64,000 bases of DNA from NCBI RefSeq assembly GCF_000763315.1, contig NZ_JPST01000021.1:1-64000 (forward strand). Reading direction: 5' to 3'. Within the stretch, counting starts at the first letter, position 1, and each line of letters opens with the position of its first letter. Of the stretch, positions 8,721 through 17,410 are shown in pieces. Source of the stretch: Thermoactinomyces daqus. Its GTDB lineage: Bacteria > Bacillota > Bacilli > Thermoactinomycetales > Thermoactinomycetaceae. The notes beneath the pieces were generated by a model. It saw only the letters and a program-made list of their open reading frames with translations. It had not been told where the DNA came from and did not search any database. Made by a program: the position numbers and the translations under genes.

Positions 8721-9080
8721 ATGGATTACGGATATTACCAACCGGGTCCGGTTGGCTTCCGAAATTATCCTGCTTACACATACGGGTTTATCCCGTATTA
8801 TCATTACCATTATACGCCTGCCGGTTCCGGATGTTGCGGAGGGCAAAGCATGACCTCTGCTTATCTGCCGCCTTATGGTGCATGGCATCCCTGGATGATT
8901 CCCACACCTCCGGTTCACGCACAAGGTTTTCCGGGAGCGGCGATCCCTCCGCAAGGCCCGGGGATGATGCCTCCTCCTCCACAACCAGCGTATTCCGGCA
9001 CGGAAAAACCGGTATGGGAGTCGCCGGAATCGCCGGAGTCCCCATGGCTGAGAGCTTATGAAAATCAAAAGCGGTCATGA
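8721..9080 (+). CDS. Tyr/Pro/Gly-rich small protein, possible spore coat component
   Basis: 119 residues of low complexity. The N-terminal third is Tyr/His-rich (GYYQPGPVGF, FIPYYHYHY), followed by GSGCCGGQS and a Pro-rich middle (PPQGPGMMPPPPQP), then an ESPESPESP repeat. ATG 8721 lies behind AAAGGAGGG. Composition resembles Tyr-rich coat proteins, which can be cross-linked, but no family is recognised. The position after a subtilase and before another Pro-rich small gene supports a spore-surface role only by inference. Confidence 0.6.
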   Translation: MDYGYYQPGPVGFRNYPAYTYGFIPYYHYHYTPAGSGCCGGQSMTSAYLPPYGAWHPWMIPTPPVHAQGFPGAAIPPQGPGMMPPPPQPAYSGTEKPVWESPESPESPWLRAYENQKRS

Positions 9081-9323
9081 TGGATCGTCGCAACAAACGG
9101 GCTCCAGCCGGAAAGTGACAGGTTGACCCGAATTCCGTTTTTCGGAAAGAGATATATACCGTTTGCGATGCATGGATCGATCATACGGGAAGCATGCACG
9201 CTTCCTCCCCTCCCAACTGTTCCCCCCCCGGCTGCCGGTCGGAGGGATTTTTTAATGGGAAAAAGTGAAAACGTAAAACCGGAAGGAGTGGGAACAATAC
9301 GGATAACGAGGAGGGAAGCTGAA

Positions 9324-9470
9324 ATGATTTGTTTTAAGATACCGGATGTAACGTATCCAACACACGAACCTGAAATTTCCCAGCCGTATTTTCCGGAAAT
9401 CATGACACCATATGAACCGGTCAAGGATCCATATGAACAACCGCATCAGCCTGAACAGCCGAAAAAATGA
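9324..9470 (+). CDS. 48-residue Pro/Glu-rich protein
   Basis: Not recognised. Begins MICFKIPDVTYPTHEPEI and continues with repeated P-Y/E-P units (TPYEPVKDPYEQPHQPEQP). I choose ATG 9324 because GAGGAGGG lies 8 nt upstream; an alternative start at 9255 behind CGGAGGGAT would add 23 residues. The Pro/Tyr-rich make-up resembles the preceding gene, so both may be structural spore proteins. Confidence 0.5.
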   Translation: MICFKIPDVTYPTHEPEISQPYFPEIMTPYEPVKDPYEQPHQPEQPKK

Positions 9471-9531
9471 CATCATCGATCATTTGTACTTATCGCTTTT
9501 TTAGGGATGCAAGGGATATAAAACTGCTTGA

Positions 9532-9578
9532 AAAAAGGAAGCGGAACCCTTTTCACAGGGAATTCGCCTCCTTTTTTT
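9532..9578. terminator. Bidirectional terminator
   Basis: An A-run, a GC stem (AGCG/CGC and CCC/GGG pairs) and a T-run. It serves the convergent genes at 9324 and 9580. Confidence 0.75.
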
Positions 9579-9579
9579 G

Positions 9580-10026
9580 TCAGCTTTGTGTCCATTTCAC
9601 TTCCAAATGCTGCACCGGCTGTTTGGCGGAAAAAGTGATGATAATCGAAGGGTGGGTGATCACCTGTGCGGCAAAGCTTCCTTTCGCCGGAGTTTTTTCC
9701 GTGGCATATACCGTTACGGTATTTCCCCGGCGGACAACTTGGTCAACGGTGATGGTGTACCCGGCCGTTTTCCGTTCGCCCAGGGTGATTAAAGCGAAAT
9801 GTCGGCTATCTTCGTGAAACAGAACAGCCTGTTTCTTCGGTGTCGCCAGTTTTTGATTCACTTGCTTCTGAATCTCTTCCGGCAGCCCGGAAGGTTCGAT
9901 GGTATGAAAAGTTATATTTTCTTTGGGTTCTTCCATTTTCAGTCCTCCTGTTAGTCCGGGGGCATCTGCGATTTGACAACTGGTCATGAGCAAAAGAATC
10001 GGCATCAGAGCGATCAGCTTGCGCAT
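9580..10026 (-). CDS. Lipoprotein with PrcB-type C-terminal domain
   Basis: 148 residues. A lipoprotein signal (MRKLIALMPILLLMTSC, Cys at residue 17) is followed by a linker and a C-terminal domain with LITLGERKTAGYTITVDQVVRRG and VTVYATEKTPAKG. That domain matches the PrcB C-terminal fold, first seen in a protease-complex inhibitor. The protein should be anchored outside the membrane. ATG 10026 is preceded by GGAGGAGAAAGG. Divergent from the XPB operon. Confidence 0.75.
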   Translation of the reverse strand: MRKLIALMPILLLMTSCQIADAPGLTGGLKMEEPKENITFHTIEPSGLPEEIQKQVNQKLATPKKQAVLFHEDSRHFALITLGERKTAGYTITVDQVVRRGNTVTVYATEKTPAKGSFAAQVITHPSIIITFSAKQPVQHLEVKWTQS

Positions 10027-10161
10027 CCTTTCTCCTCCAAGCTTGGTTTGTTGTATGAAATAGACGATGAAGAAGAGAAAAAGTTGCATGATTCGACAGA
10101 GTATTTTGCAATATCAATAGCTTTTCAGCCGTTAGGAAAAAATAGAGATGGAGGGAAAAGA

Positions 10162-11850
10162 ATGTCAGAAAAAAGTTTGCTGAAAAAGGGGCTGATCATT
10201 CAGCACGACGGTACCGTTTTATTGGAAAAAATAGCGGACAGCGGAAGTGAACTGAGTTTGAAACTCAACCGCTTTGCGCAAAAGGTACGAGAAACGGAGC
10301 AGCTTGTCACTTTTCGTTTAACGCCGTTTACCCTGTGGCAAGCGGCAGCCTCCGGGATGTCGGCCAAAAGTCTGCTGGAATGGCTGCGCTCGCACAGCAA
10401 ATTTCCGTTGACTGGTGCATTTGAGCGGCGGGTGGAAGAAACGATCAACCGGTTTGGGCAGATTCGACTGCAACGAAGAAAAGAGCACACCTTTGCACTG
10501 GTTGGTGCATCTCCTTCCATTTTCCCACAAATCCTGACGCATTTAAAGCGGGAAACTGTACCCGTACCGGAAAGTGAGCGGGCATTCATATTTCCCATGC
10601 ATTCACTTGGAGCCGTAAAGCAGGCATGTGTTGCCGCCGGATATCCGCCACTGGACGAAACCGGCTTTGCCGGAGGGGAATCGCTTTCCTTTTCGCTTTC
10701 TGAACATGATCGTTTTCGCGGTTTGCGTCCCTATCAGCAGGATGCGCTCGAAGCGTATTTTGCCGAAGGAGCGGACTGGTATGGCGGGGGAGTAATCGTA
10801 TTGCCATGCGGTGCGGGAAAAACGGTTGTCGCGCTGGCGATCATGCAGCGGGTCGGGAAGGCGACTCTAATATTGACGCCGAATGGCACGTCGGCGAAAC
10901 AATGGGTGCGTGAGATATTGGATAAGACGGATTTACGGGCGGATGAGGTGGGGGAGTATACGGCGACGGTCAAACAGATTCGCCCGGTGACGGTGACAAC
11001 TTACCAGATGTTGACTCATCGGGATGGAAAGGATGCATCATTTCCGCATATGGAACTGTTGCGTTCGCGTGATTTTGGCTTTGTGATTTATGATGAGGTT
11101 CACCTGCTGCCGGCTCCGGTTTTTCGCCTGACCGCCGAGTTTCAGGCGAAACGCCGGTTGGGACTGACGGCGACACTCGTGCGGGAAGATGGGAAAGAAG
11201 AGGATGTGTTTTCCCTGGTCGGGCCGAAGCTTTACGAAGGATCATGGAAAGAATTGGAGAGAAACGGATGGATCTCTGAGGCGGTGCTGCGGGAGATTCG
11301 CATTCCCTTTGACCCTGACTGGGAAACCGCTTATCAAAAGGCGGACCAGCGGCAGAAGGTGCGATTGGCGGCGGAAAATCCGCGAAAAATTCCGTTGATC
11401 GAGGAGATTATCAACCGGCACCGGGATGAGCAGATCCTGATCATCGGACAGTATTTGCGTCAACTGGATAGAATCTCCAGACGGTACGGATTTCCTTTGA
11501 TTACGGGGAGTATGCCCGCAGATAAAAGGGAGGCGTGGTATCGCCAGTTTCGCCAGCGACGTATCCGGGTGCTGATCGTTTCCAAGGTGGCCAATATGGC
11601 GGTTGATCTTCCCGATGCCAGTGTCGCGATTCAAATTTCCGGCACATTCGGCTCCCGGCAGGAGGAAGCACAACGGCTTGGACGCATATTGCGCGTCAAG
11701 GAAACAGGGAGTAAAGCTTATTTTTATCATTTGGTGACGAAGGATACGGTCGACCAGGAATATGCCTGGCGCCGGCAGAGCTATCTTGCCGAGCAGGGAT
11801 ACCGGTATGAGGTGATCGATATGGAAAGGGAGTGCCGGCATGTCAGATGA
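10162..11850 (+). CDS. XPB-type SF2 DNA helicase
   Basis: 562 residues. Helicase motifs are in order: Q-like FRGLRPYQQDAL, motif I LPCGAGKT (Lys ~220), motif II YDEVHLL (~310), motif III GLTATLVREDG and motif VI EEAQRLGRILR. A damage-recognition-like N-terminal region precedes the motor. Bacterial XPB proteins are 3'-5' helicases implicated in DNA repair. ATG 10162 lies behind GAGGGAAAAG; upstream in-frame codons overlap the divergent lipoprotein start. The gene overlaps the next one by 11 nt. Confidence 0.9.
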   Translation: MSEKSLLKKGLIIQHDGTVLLEKIADSGSELSLKLNRFAQKVRETEQLVTFRLTPFTLWQAAASGMSAKSLLEWLRSHSKFPLTGAFERRVEETINRFGQIRLQRRKEHTFALVGASPSIFPQILTHLKRETVPVPESERAFIFPMHSLGAVKQACVAAGYPPLDETGFAGGESLSFSLSEHDRFRGLRPYQQDALEAYFAEGADWYGGGVIVLPCGAGKTVVALAIMQRVGKATLILTPNGTSAKQWVREILDKTDLRADEVGEYTATVKQIRPVTVTTYQMLTHRDGKDASFPHMELLRSRDFGFVIYDEVHLLPAPVFRLTAEFQAKRRLGLTATLVREDGKEEDVFSLVGPKLYEGSWKELERNGWISEAVLREIRIPFDPDWETAYQKADQRQKVRLAAENPRKIPLIEEIINRHRDEQILIIGQYLRQLDRISRRYGFPLITGSMPADKREAWYRQFRQRRIRVLIVSKVANMAVDLPDASVAIQISGTFGSRQEEAQRLGRILRVKETGSKAYFYHLVTKDTVDQEYAWRRQSYLAEQGYRYEVIDMERECRHVR

Positions 11851-13714
11851 TTTGCGGATTTGTTTGGAATCGCTGAACGAAGAAGAAATCAGGCGGATCG
11901 GCAATCTCCATTCGGTGGCCGATCCTGACCCCGGGGCTCTCGCCGGGCGCATGACTGATCCGGCTTATTTGCGCCGCTGTTTCCAGCAGATGCCGTCGGA
12001 GAAGCGGGCCGTTTTGCTTTATTTTTTGTTCGCCAGCCAAAACGGGGTGATCAGAGAAAGGGAGATTCCCAGGGAGCAGCAGAAGTTCGGGCTCAAAGCC
12101 TGCCGGAGGAAAATATCGGAATTTTTTCGGGGAGGCTGGATATTTCCCGTGCGAAATCAGTTTCACGAACGGTTGTACTATCTTCCGGCTGAGCTGAGGC
12201 GGGCATGGATTGCGGCGCTTGCTGCCGGCTCCCTGCCAAAGCCGGTAAACGCCGCTTCCGTTATGCATTGTTCCGAACCGTCGGCAGGGATTTGGCAGGC
12301 GTTTTTCCACTTTTTGTTTATGCTGGAACAGGAACCGCTGTTGTTGACAAAAACGGGGCAGATTCCCAAAAAAGAGGCGCAAAAGCTGGATGTGGAGCTG
12401 GATTTGGATGCATCTTCCCTGAAGGAGACAAAATGGGGGAAACAGGATGAGTTGCCGCCATGGATCTCCTTTTTGCTCGAACTTAGTCAGCTGCTCGGTT
12501 TGACAGAGCGAACAAGCCAATCCGTCAGAGTGCGGCAGATGAACTGGCAACAGTGGCTTCAGCTCTCTTTTGACCAAATGATGAGAATCCTCTATCAGGC
12601 TGTTTTTAATCTGCTCACCGCCGAAAGGAACGGCTTGCATGGTTATTTGCAACTGCTCGAATGCCTGGAGGCGGAGAACTGGTACGCTTTGAAAGAGATC
12701 ATTTGCTTTTTGTCCGAATGGGATCTCCCCTTTTTTTCTCCTGCGCTCCTGGAGCATCTGGAAAAGCAATTGATCGATCCGCTCGTGGCCATGGGCTGGA
12801 TGGAAAAAGGACAATCAGGCTCAGGCGAAACTTATTTTCGCTGGCTGGAACTCCCGCCGAAGGGTCAGGTGCCGGATGAAGTGCCTTTTTACATTGAACC
12901 CCACATGGAAATATACCTTCCTTATTACTTTCCTCTTCCGCAACGTTATGTCTTGGCTCAGGCCGCTGACTTCATGGGCGGAGACCGGATGCTCATCTAT
13001 GAGTTGAATGAGCGTTCCGTTCAACGGGCAAGGCGGTATGGCCTGACCGGAGAGGATTTGCTCAGCTTGCTGGCCGCCTGGAGCGGGACGGAGGTGCCCG
13101 AACCTGTAAAGGAACAGGTGATTCACTGGTTTCGCCAAGCTCCGTCGATTCTGGCTGAGTCTGCTTTCCTGCTGCATGGATCGCCGGAGAGACTGGACCG
13201 ATGCCGCCGGATATTGGAGAAAAAAGGAATCAACATACCGGAGTTTACCGGGGAGCGGCTGATCATTTCCGCTGCCGATTTTGCTGCGGCGCAGGCTGCT
13301 TTGCAGGAGAGCGGGCAGGAAGTGCAACAAATGCACCATTCCCTCCACGGCAACGATGAACGAAACATCAAGCATGTGGATTGGGGCCGGTTATTGTCTC
13401 CCTTAAAGGAGTGGCGTGTGGAAACGCATTGGCCTTCCGGGCTGGATATGCGCTCAAATGCCGACAAACTGCCCAAAATTTGGACGAGCGGCCTGCGGGC
13501 ATACGGGCGCGAAATGGTAAAAGAGATGGTAAAACAAAGCATTCATTATGGTTTTGCGCTGAAGATGGAATATCAGGGCGACCTGATCACAGTCAGTCCG
13601 CAAAAGGTTGAGTACTGCGGGGGAGATTGGCTGATGCACGCAAAAGTGGGAAAGGAAAAAAAGTTCTATCCGCTTGGGAGGATTTCCCGCGTACAAGTCA
13701 TGGTGGAGCAGTGA
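11840..13714 (+). CDS. Helicase-associated protein, partner of XPB
   Basis: 624 residues, no Walker motifs. The middle and C-terminal parts look like the helicase-associated C-terminal domain protein that accompanies bacterial XPB: EVPFYIEPHMEIYLPYYFPLPQRYVLAQ, then an RARRYGLTGEDLLSLLA helix block and a C-terminal GFALKMEYQGDLITVSPQ segment like a small WYL/SH3-like fold. The start lies inside the end of xpb (11-nt overlap), so the two are translationally coupled. It probably forms a complex with XPB; the activity is unknown. Confidence 0.75.
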   Translation: MSDDLRICLESLNEEEIRRIGNLHSVADPDPGALAGRMTDPAYLRRCFQQMPSEKRAVLLYFLFASQNGVIREREIPREQQKFGLKACRRKISEFFRGGWIFPVRNQFHERLYYLPAELRRAWIAALAAGSLPKPVNAASVMHCSEPSAGIWQAFFHFLFMLEQEPLLLTKTGQIPKKEAQKLDVELDLDASSLKETKWGKQDELPPWISFLLELSQLLGLTERTSQSVRVRQMNWQQWLQLSFDQMMRILYQAVFNLLTAERNGLHGYLQLLECLEAENWYALKEIICFLSEWDLPFFSPALLEHLEKQLIDPLVAMGWMEKGQSGSGETYFRWLELPPKGQVPDEVPFYIEPHMEIYLPYYFPLPQRYVLAQAADFMGGDRMLIYELNERSVQRARRYGLTGEDLLSLLAAWSGTEVPEPVKEQVIHWFRQAPSILAESAFLLHGSPERLDRCRRILEKKGINIPEFTGERLIISAADFAAAQAALQESGQEVQQMHHSLHGNDERNIKHVDWGRLLSPLKEWRVETHWPSGLDMRSNADKLPKIWTSGLRAYGREMVKEMVKQSIHYGFALKMEYQGDLITVSPQKVEYCGGDWLMHAKVGKEKKFYPLGRISRVQVMVEQ

Positions 13715-13877
13715 ATGGATGGATTTGTCCCTTTGCGTGCTTGTGAAATGTGAGCTGTCCGGCAGTTGGCAGGTTGCCGTTCATGGCCGGGCAGGGAAGC
13801 CGTTCTATTTTTTCCTTCTGCCAAACAGTGGGATTCATCCGGAAACTGCTATACAATAAAGGTGGAGGGAATCGATG

Positions 13878-14294
13878 ATGAATACACTGGACATGACGGA
13901 AATATTGCTGGCAGCCTATCGTTTGGCAGATCAGATAAATAATTCCCAAGAAGTGCAGCATTACCTGGAATGCAAAAAGAGGATGGAAGAGGATCCGGAA
14001 GCGCAAAAAATGATCAGGGAGTTTCAGAAACTGAAAGACCGATACGAAGAAGCACAGCGCTTTGGCATTTTTCATCCCAATTATCATGAAGCTAAGGAGG
14101 CGGCGCTTTCTTACCAGAAGAAACTGCGCCAGTACCCCGTTGTTCGCGACTGTTTCGAAGCGGAAGAACGATTGGATCAATTGCTCCACGCGGTTTCCCT
14201 GACGATCGCCCGCTCAGTCTCCCCGTCGATCAAGGTTCCGGGCAATGATCCCGAACCGGGTGTAAAGAAACTGCGGCGCGCATGCGGCCGGTAA
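13878..14294 (+). CDS. ylbF: YlbF/YmcA family regulator
   Basis: 138 residues (ATG 13878; ATG 13875 directly before is an equal choice) behind GGTGGAGGGA. All-helical: ILLAAYRLADQINNSQEVQHYLECKKRMEEDPEAQKMI is split into typical family blocks, then FQKLKDRYEEAQ. In Bacillus, YlbF, YmcA and YaaT form a complex that steers RNase Y and so affects competence, biofilm and sporulation. A Cys lies near the C-terminus (RACGR), reminiscent of the Cys-rich YlbF tail. ylbG follows, the conserved arrangement. Confidence 0.88.
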   Translation: MNTLDMTEILLAAYRLADQINNSQEVQHYLECKKRMEEDPEAQKMIREFQKLKDRYEEAQRFGIFHPNYHEAKEAALSYQKKLRQYPVVRDCFEAEERLDQLLHAVSLTIARSVSPSIKVPGNDPEPGVKKLRRACGR

Positions 14295-14459
14295 ATGGCC
14301 GCTCCTGTTCACCTGTCCATTCTAATTTTGGTGGTCTGTTGATTGAATTCCGTTTTCCGGAATGGTACGATAATATTGGGTGAATTTTTCGCCTGTTACC
14401 CCAAACCAACGTGTAAGCGCCCTTTCGGACATGTTTTTAGAAAAGGAGCTACAAAATCA

Positions 14460-14705
14460 ATGGATATTGTGGAAAGATTAGGTTTAGCTGTTTGGGTAAA
14501 AGATTTAAAAGCAGCTCGTTCGTTGGGACGCCTGGGAAATATTCATTATATCTCCAAACGATTAAAATATGTTTATCTTTATGTGGACGGAAAGACGTCA
14601 GACCAAGTGATCCGCCGGATCGAGAAACTGCCGTTTGTTAAACGCGTGGAACCGTCACAGCGCATGAACATTTCGCTTGAGTTCAGCAGGCCGGTTCATT
14701 CGTAA
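14460..14705 (+). CDS. ylbG: YlbG family protein (DUF2129)
   Basis: 81 residues covering the whole DUF2129 fold: LGLAVWVKDLKAARSLGRLG, IHYISKRLKYVYLYVD and IRRIEKLPFVKRVEPS. Function unknown, but the gene is linked to ylbF across Bacillales. ATG 14460 follows AAAAGGAGC; the frame is open further upstream without a ribosome site. Confidence 0.88.
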   Translation: MDIVERLGLAVWVKDLKAARSLGRLGNIHYISKRLKYVYLYVDGKTSDQVIRRIEKLPFVKRVEPSQRMNISLEFSRPVHS

Positions 14706-14726
14706 AGGCCTGATAAATTTGTTGAT

Positions 14727-14757
14727 AACTGCCAACTCCAAAGGCAGTTTTTTTTCT
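14727..14757 (+). terminator. Terminator after ylbG
   Basis: AACTGCC pairs with GGCAGTT, followed by a long T-run. Confidence 0.85.
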
Positions 14758-14812
14758 TTTGATATTTCGTTCACCGAAATATATAATAGTGACTTGAGGA
14801 GATGAAGGTTCC

Positions 14813-16033
14813 ATGGCCTGGTGGAAAAGAAACCTATATATTTTGATGGTGTCGCAGTTTCTCGTGATGAGTGCCATTTCCATGATTATGCCCTTTTTGC
14901 CGCTTTATCTGCAGCAAATGGGGCTAAAGGATCCGAAGACCGTTCAGCTTTGGGCGGGCTTCATTTTTGGAGTCAACTTTTTATCCCAATTTATTGTCGC
15001 GCCGATCTGGGGGAGTCTGGCTGACCGTTACGGGCGCAAGCCGATGATTCTCCGCTCGGGGTTTGGGATGGCGGTGACCATCTTTTTGCTGGGATTGGCC
15101 ACCTCACCCATCCAGCTCTTTTTCCTGCGCATGCTCAACGGGATGATTTCGGGCTTTATTCCGGCCTCGATATCTCTGATGGCCACCAATACACCGAAAG
15201 AAAAAGTGGGCTACGTATTGGGGATGATGCAGGCCGGGCAAGTGGCCGGTTCAATCCTGGGGCCGTTTATCGGCGGCCTGTTGGCAGAATTGATCGGTTA
15301 CCGCGATATTTTCTTCCTGACTTCGGCAGTCCTGGCCATTGCCAGCTTTGTGGTTCTCTTCCAGGTGAAAGAAGAGTTCCAGGCAAGTCCGAAACAGAAA
15401 AATGAAAGCTTCTTTAAAGACGGAGCCTTCATTTTGCGGCAGCAACCGCTGCTGATTTTGTTTTCTGTTGGGATGCTGTTGCAATTTGCCATGATCGGTC
15501 CGTCGCCGCTCATGTCTTTGTTCGTTGAAAAGCTGAAGGTTCCGGGAGGCTATATTTCCTTCTTTGCCGGTTTGGTGACGGCGATGACCGGATTTGCCAA
15601 TATGCTGTCCTCCCCATTCCTGGGCAAATTCGGCGACAGGTTCGGTTCAGAACGGGTTTTGTTTGTCGCTCTGATCGGTGCGGGGATTATCTTTATTCCG
15701 CATATGTTCGTACAGAATGTGTGGGAATTGCTGCTCCTGCGCTTCCTGTTGGGGCTGTTCGTCGGAGGATTGCTCCCTTCTCTCAATACCTTGATCCGCA
15801 AAAATGCTCCGGAAGAGAAGGTAAGCACCGCGTACGGATTCTACCAGAGTGCGGTAGCCCTTGGAAATATGCTCGGTCCGGTCACCTACGGGATTTTGTC
15901 GGGGCCGATCGGTATTCCAGCCACTTTCCTGCTGACGGGAATTCTCCTGCTGTTAAATGCGCTATGGCTCAAGCACGGATTTAAAGAAAAAATGTCGCTG
16001 TCGAAGAAAAATTTAATGAAGTCGTCAGCTTGA
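14813..16033 (+). CDS. MFS multidrug-type transporter
   Basis: 406 residues with about 12 membrane segments. The motif-A loop GSLADRYGRKPMI is between TM2 and TM3, and motif-C-like QAGQVAGSILGPFIGG is in TM5, the antiporter signature. This is a proton-driven efflux pump of the YfmO/MdtG-like group; substrate unknown. ATG lies behind GAGGAGATGAAGG. A lone gene between terminator 14727 and the next ribosome site. Confidence 0.85.
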   Translation: MAWWKRNLYILMVSQFLVMSAISMIMPFLPLYLQQMGLKDPKTVQLWAGFIFGVNFLSQFIVAPIWGSLADRYGRKPMILRSGFGMAVTIFLLGLATSPIQLFFLRMLNGMISGFIPASISLMATNTPKEKVGYVLGMMQAGQVAGSILGPFIGGLLAELIGYRDIFFLTSAVLAIASFVVLFQVKEEFQASPKQKNESFFKDGAFILRQQPLLILFSVGMLLQFAMIGPSPLMSLFVEKLKVPGGYISFFAGLVTAMTGFANMLSSPFLGKFGDRFGSERVLFVALIGAGIIFIPHMFVQNVWELLLLRFLLGLFVGGLLPSLNTLIRKNAPEEKVSTAYGFYQSAVALGNMLGPVTYGILSGPIGIPATFLLTGILLLLNALWLKHGFKEKMSLSKKNLMKSSA

Positions 16034-16120
16034 AGAAGTGTTCACCTGATTTTTGCTTGTGGGCCAGCCGAAGAGTCCTTAAAATAGACATCAGGGATGT
16101 CTGGATAAGGAGCGATTCGT

Positions 16121-16654
16121 TTGAGTTTTTTACAGGATTTGAAACAAAAGCTGGAAAAAGGTGTGGAAACCGCCGGCCAAAAATCGCAAAAAATGATTGA
16201 AATCAGCCGGTTAGCTCTGCGTATCAAAGGGAAAAAAGAAGACATTGAACGACAGGTTCAAAAGCTGGGCTGGGAAGTGTATACACACTGGGAAAAGACG
16301 GGGGAACTGAGACTGAACGAGTCGATTCATCTTTCGCTTCAGGGAATCCGCAGTCAGCAAGAGCAGCTTTTTGAACTGCAAAAAGAACTGGAAGAAGTGA
16401 AAAAGGCTGATATCGTTCCGCGCAGACAGGCAGAGAAAGTGAACCTGGTGATCGCCGAAACGGAAGTGGAAGCTGTACGGCCTGAAGCTGTACGGCCTCA
16501 TGAGGAAACGATCTTGCTCGGGCCTGTTTCTCCGATTCAGCCGAGCGCCGATGAACGGAAAATCCCTGCGGTTGTCTTTCTTTGCCCGTTTTGCGCCCAT
16601 CAGGTATCCGATGAGGCCACTTTTTGCAACCATTGCAACGAGAGGTTTTATTGA
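16121..16654 (+). CDS. Coiled-coil protein with C-terminal zinc ribbon
   Basis: 177 residues. Residues 1-100 are a helical coiled coil (DLKQKLEKGVETAG, QQEQLFELQKELEEVKK), then a Pro/Glu-rich linker with an imperfect duplication (EAVRPEAVRPHEE) and a C-terminal zinc ribbon CPFCAHQ-x9-CNHC. TTG 16121 is the start, 8 nt after ATAAGGAG. Not a named family that I recognise. The DUF1232 gene follows 18 nt later, so the two form an operon. Confidence 0.7.
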   Translation: MSFLQDLKQKLEKGVETAGQKSQKMIEISRLALRIKGKKEDIERQVQKLGWEVYTHWEKTGELRLNESIHLSLQGIRSQQEQLFELQKELEEVKKADIVPRRQAEKVNLVIAETEVEAVRPEAVRPHEETILLGPVSPIQPSADERKIPAVVFLCPFCAHQVSDEATFCNHCNERFY

Positions 16655-16672
16655 GCAAAGGAGGCGGATTGA

Positions 16673-17050
16673 TTGCAGGGAAAGAACCGGAAGATCGTCC
16701 AAACCCTCAAGAAATTAAAACAGCGTTCGTTAACCGATGAAGGGGAACGGACGGTCCTGGATCAGTTTAATCAAAAAGTGGAGCGCGCCGGTGGCATTGA
16801 AGCGTTGATCGAGAAGCTGAAGGTGATGTATCAATATTTTCGGGATCCGCATGTGAGCAAAACGAAAAAGGGACTGGTGGGTGCGGCCCTTTTGTATTTT
16901 ATTTTGCCGACGGATGTGGTTGCAGACTGGATTCCCGTTGCTGGCTACCTGGATGATATGACGGCAGCCCTCTTAGTTTGGCGTTTGCTTTCGAAGGAAC
17001 TGGAGCTTTTTGCGCAAAAATCGATCCAAAATGACTCTGCCAAACGGTAA
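16673..17050 (+). CDS. YkvA-like DUF1232 protein
   Basis: 125 residues. The DUF1232 core is clear: YFRDPHVSKTKKGLVGAALLYFILPTDVVADWIPVAGYLDDM, read as separate blocks with the hallmark LPTDxxxDWIPxxGYLDD. It has a single membrane-associated hydrophobic stretch. Function unknown. TTG start behind AAAGGAGGC. Confidence 0.85.
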   Translation: MQGKNRKIVQTLKKLKQRSLTDEGERTVLDQFNQKVERAGGIEALIEKLKVMYQYFRDPHVSKTKKGLVGAALLYFILPTDVVADWIPVAGYLDDMTAALLVWRLLSKELELFAQKSIQNDSAKR

Positions 17051-17104
17051 GAAATCAGCTTTTTAGGATAAAGTTGGTAAAAAGCTGATTTCTTACTTTT
17101 TTTA
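17048..17104 (+). terminator. Long terminator hairpin after the DUF1232 gene
   Basis: A ~17-bp stem (AAGAAATCAGCTTTTTA with its complement) and a T-run. Confidence 0.85.
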
Positions 17105-17410
17105 TTCTTGCGGTTTTGCTACAATAATGGTGAAACTTGTTGAAAACCGCGGGTTTTGGGAAGGTCAACCCTGAATATTTATGTTTTTTGGCACAACTCG
17201 GCGAAAAAGACATAGCAGATTCGGGAAGGCGTGAGGACTCTGCCGGCCGACCATTTGGAAAACCGGGAGGTCAGTGAGGTTCCATAACCCGTTGCAACAC
17301 GATTTCACGGAAAAATGACTGGGGATTATATCACGAAAAAAAGGAGAAACACCGATTTCATCTCGTTTACACATAAGAACAAAAAGAGGGTTAGGAAAGG
17401 GGTATCGAGC
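17105..17410 (+). other. Untranslated region upstream of minD
   Basis: About 300 nt without a credible gene. It contains several GC-rich short repeats (for example AACCGCGGGTT and ACCGGGAGGT) that could fold. I compared it by eye with TPP, cobalamin, SAM, purine, c-di-GMP-I, c-di-AMP and T-box consensus motifs and saw none. The minD promoter presumably lies here, but no clear -35/-10 pair stood out. Confidence 0.4.

Noticed and set aside
17105-17410. Riboswitch or 6S-like RNA upstream of minD
   Set aside because: Several short GC stems are possible, but none of the conserved motifs of known classes could be found by eye.
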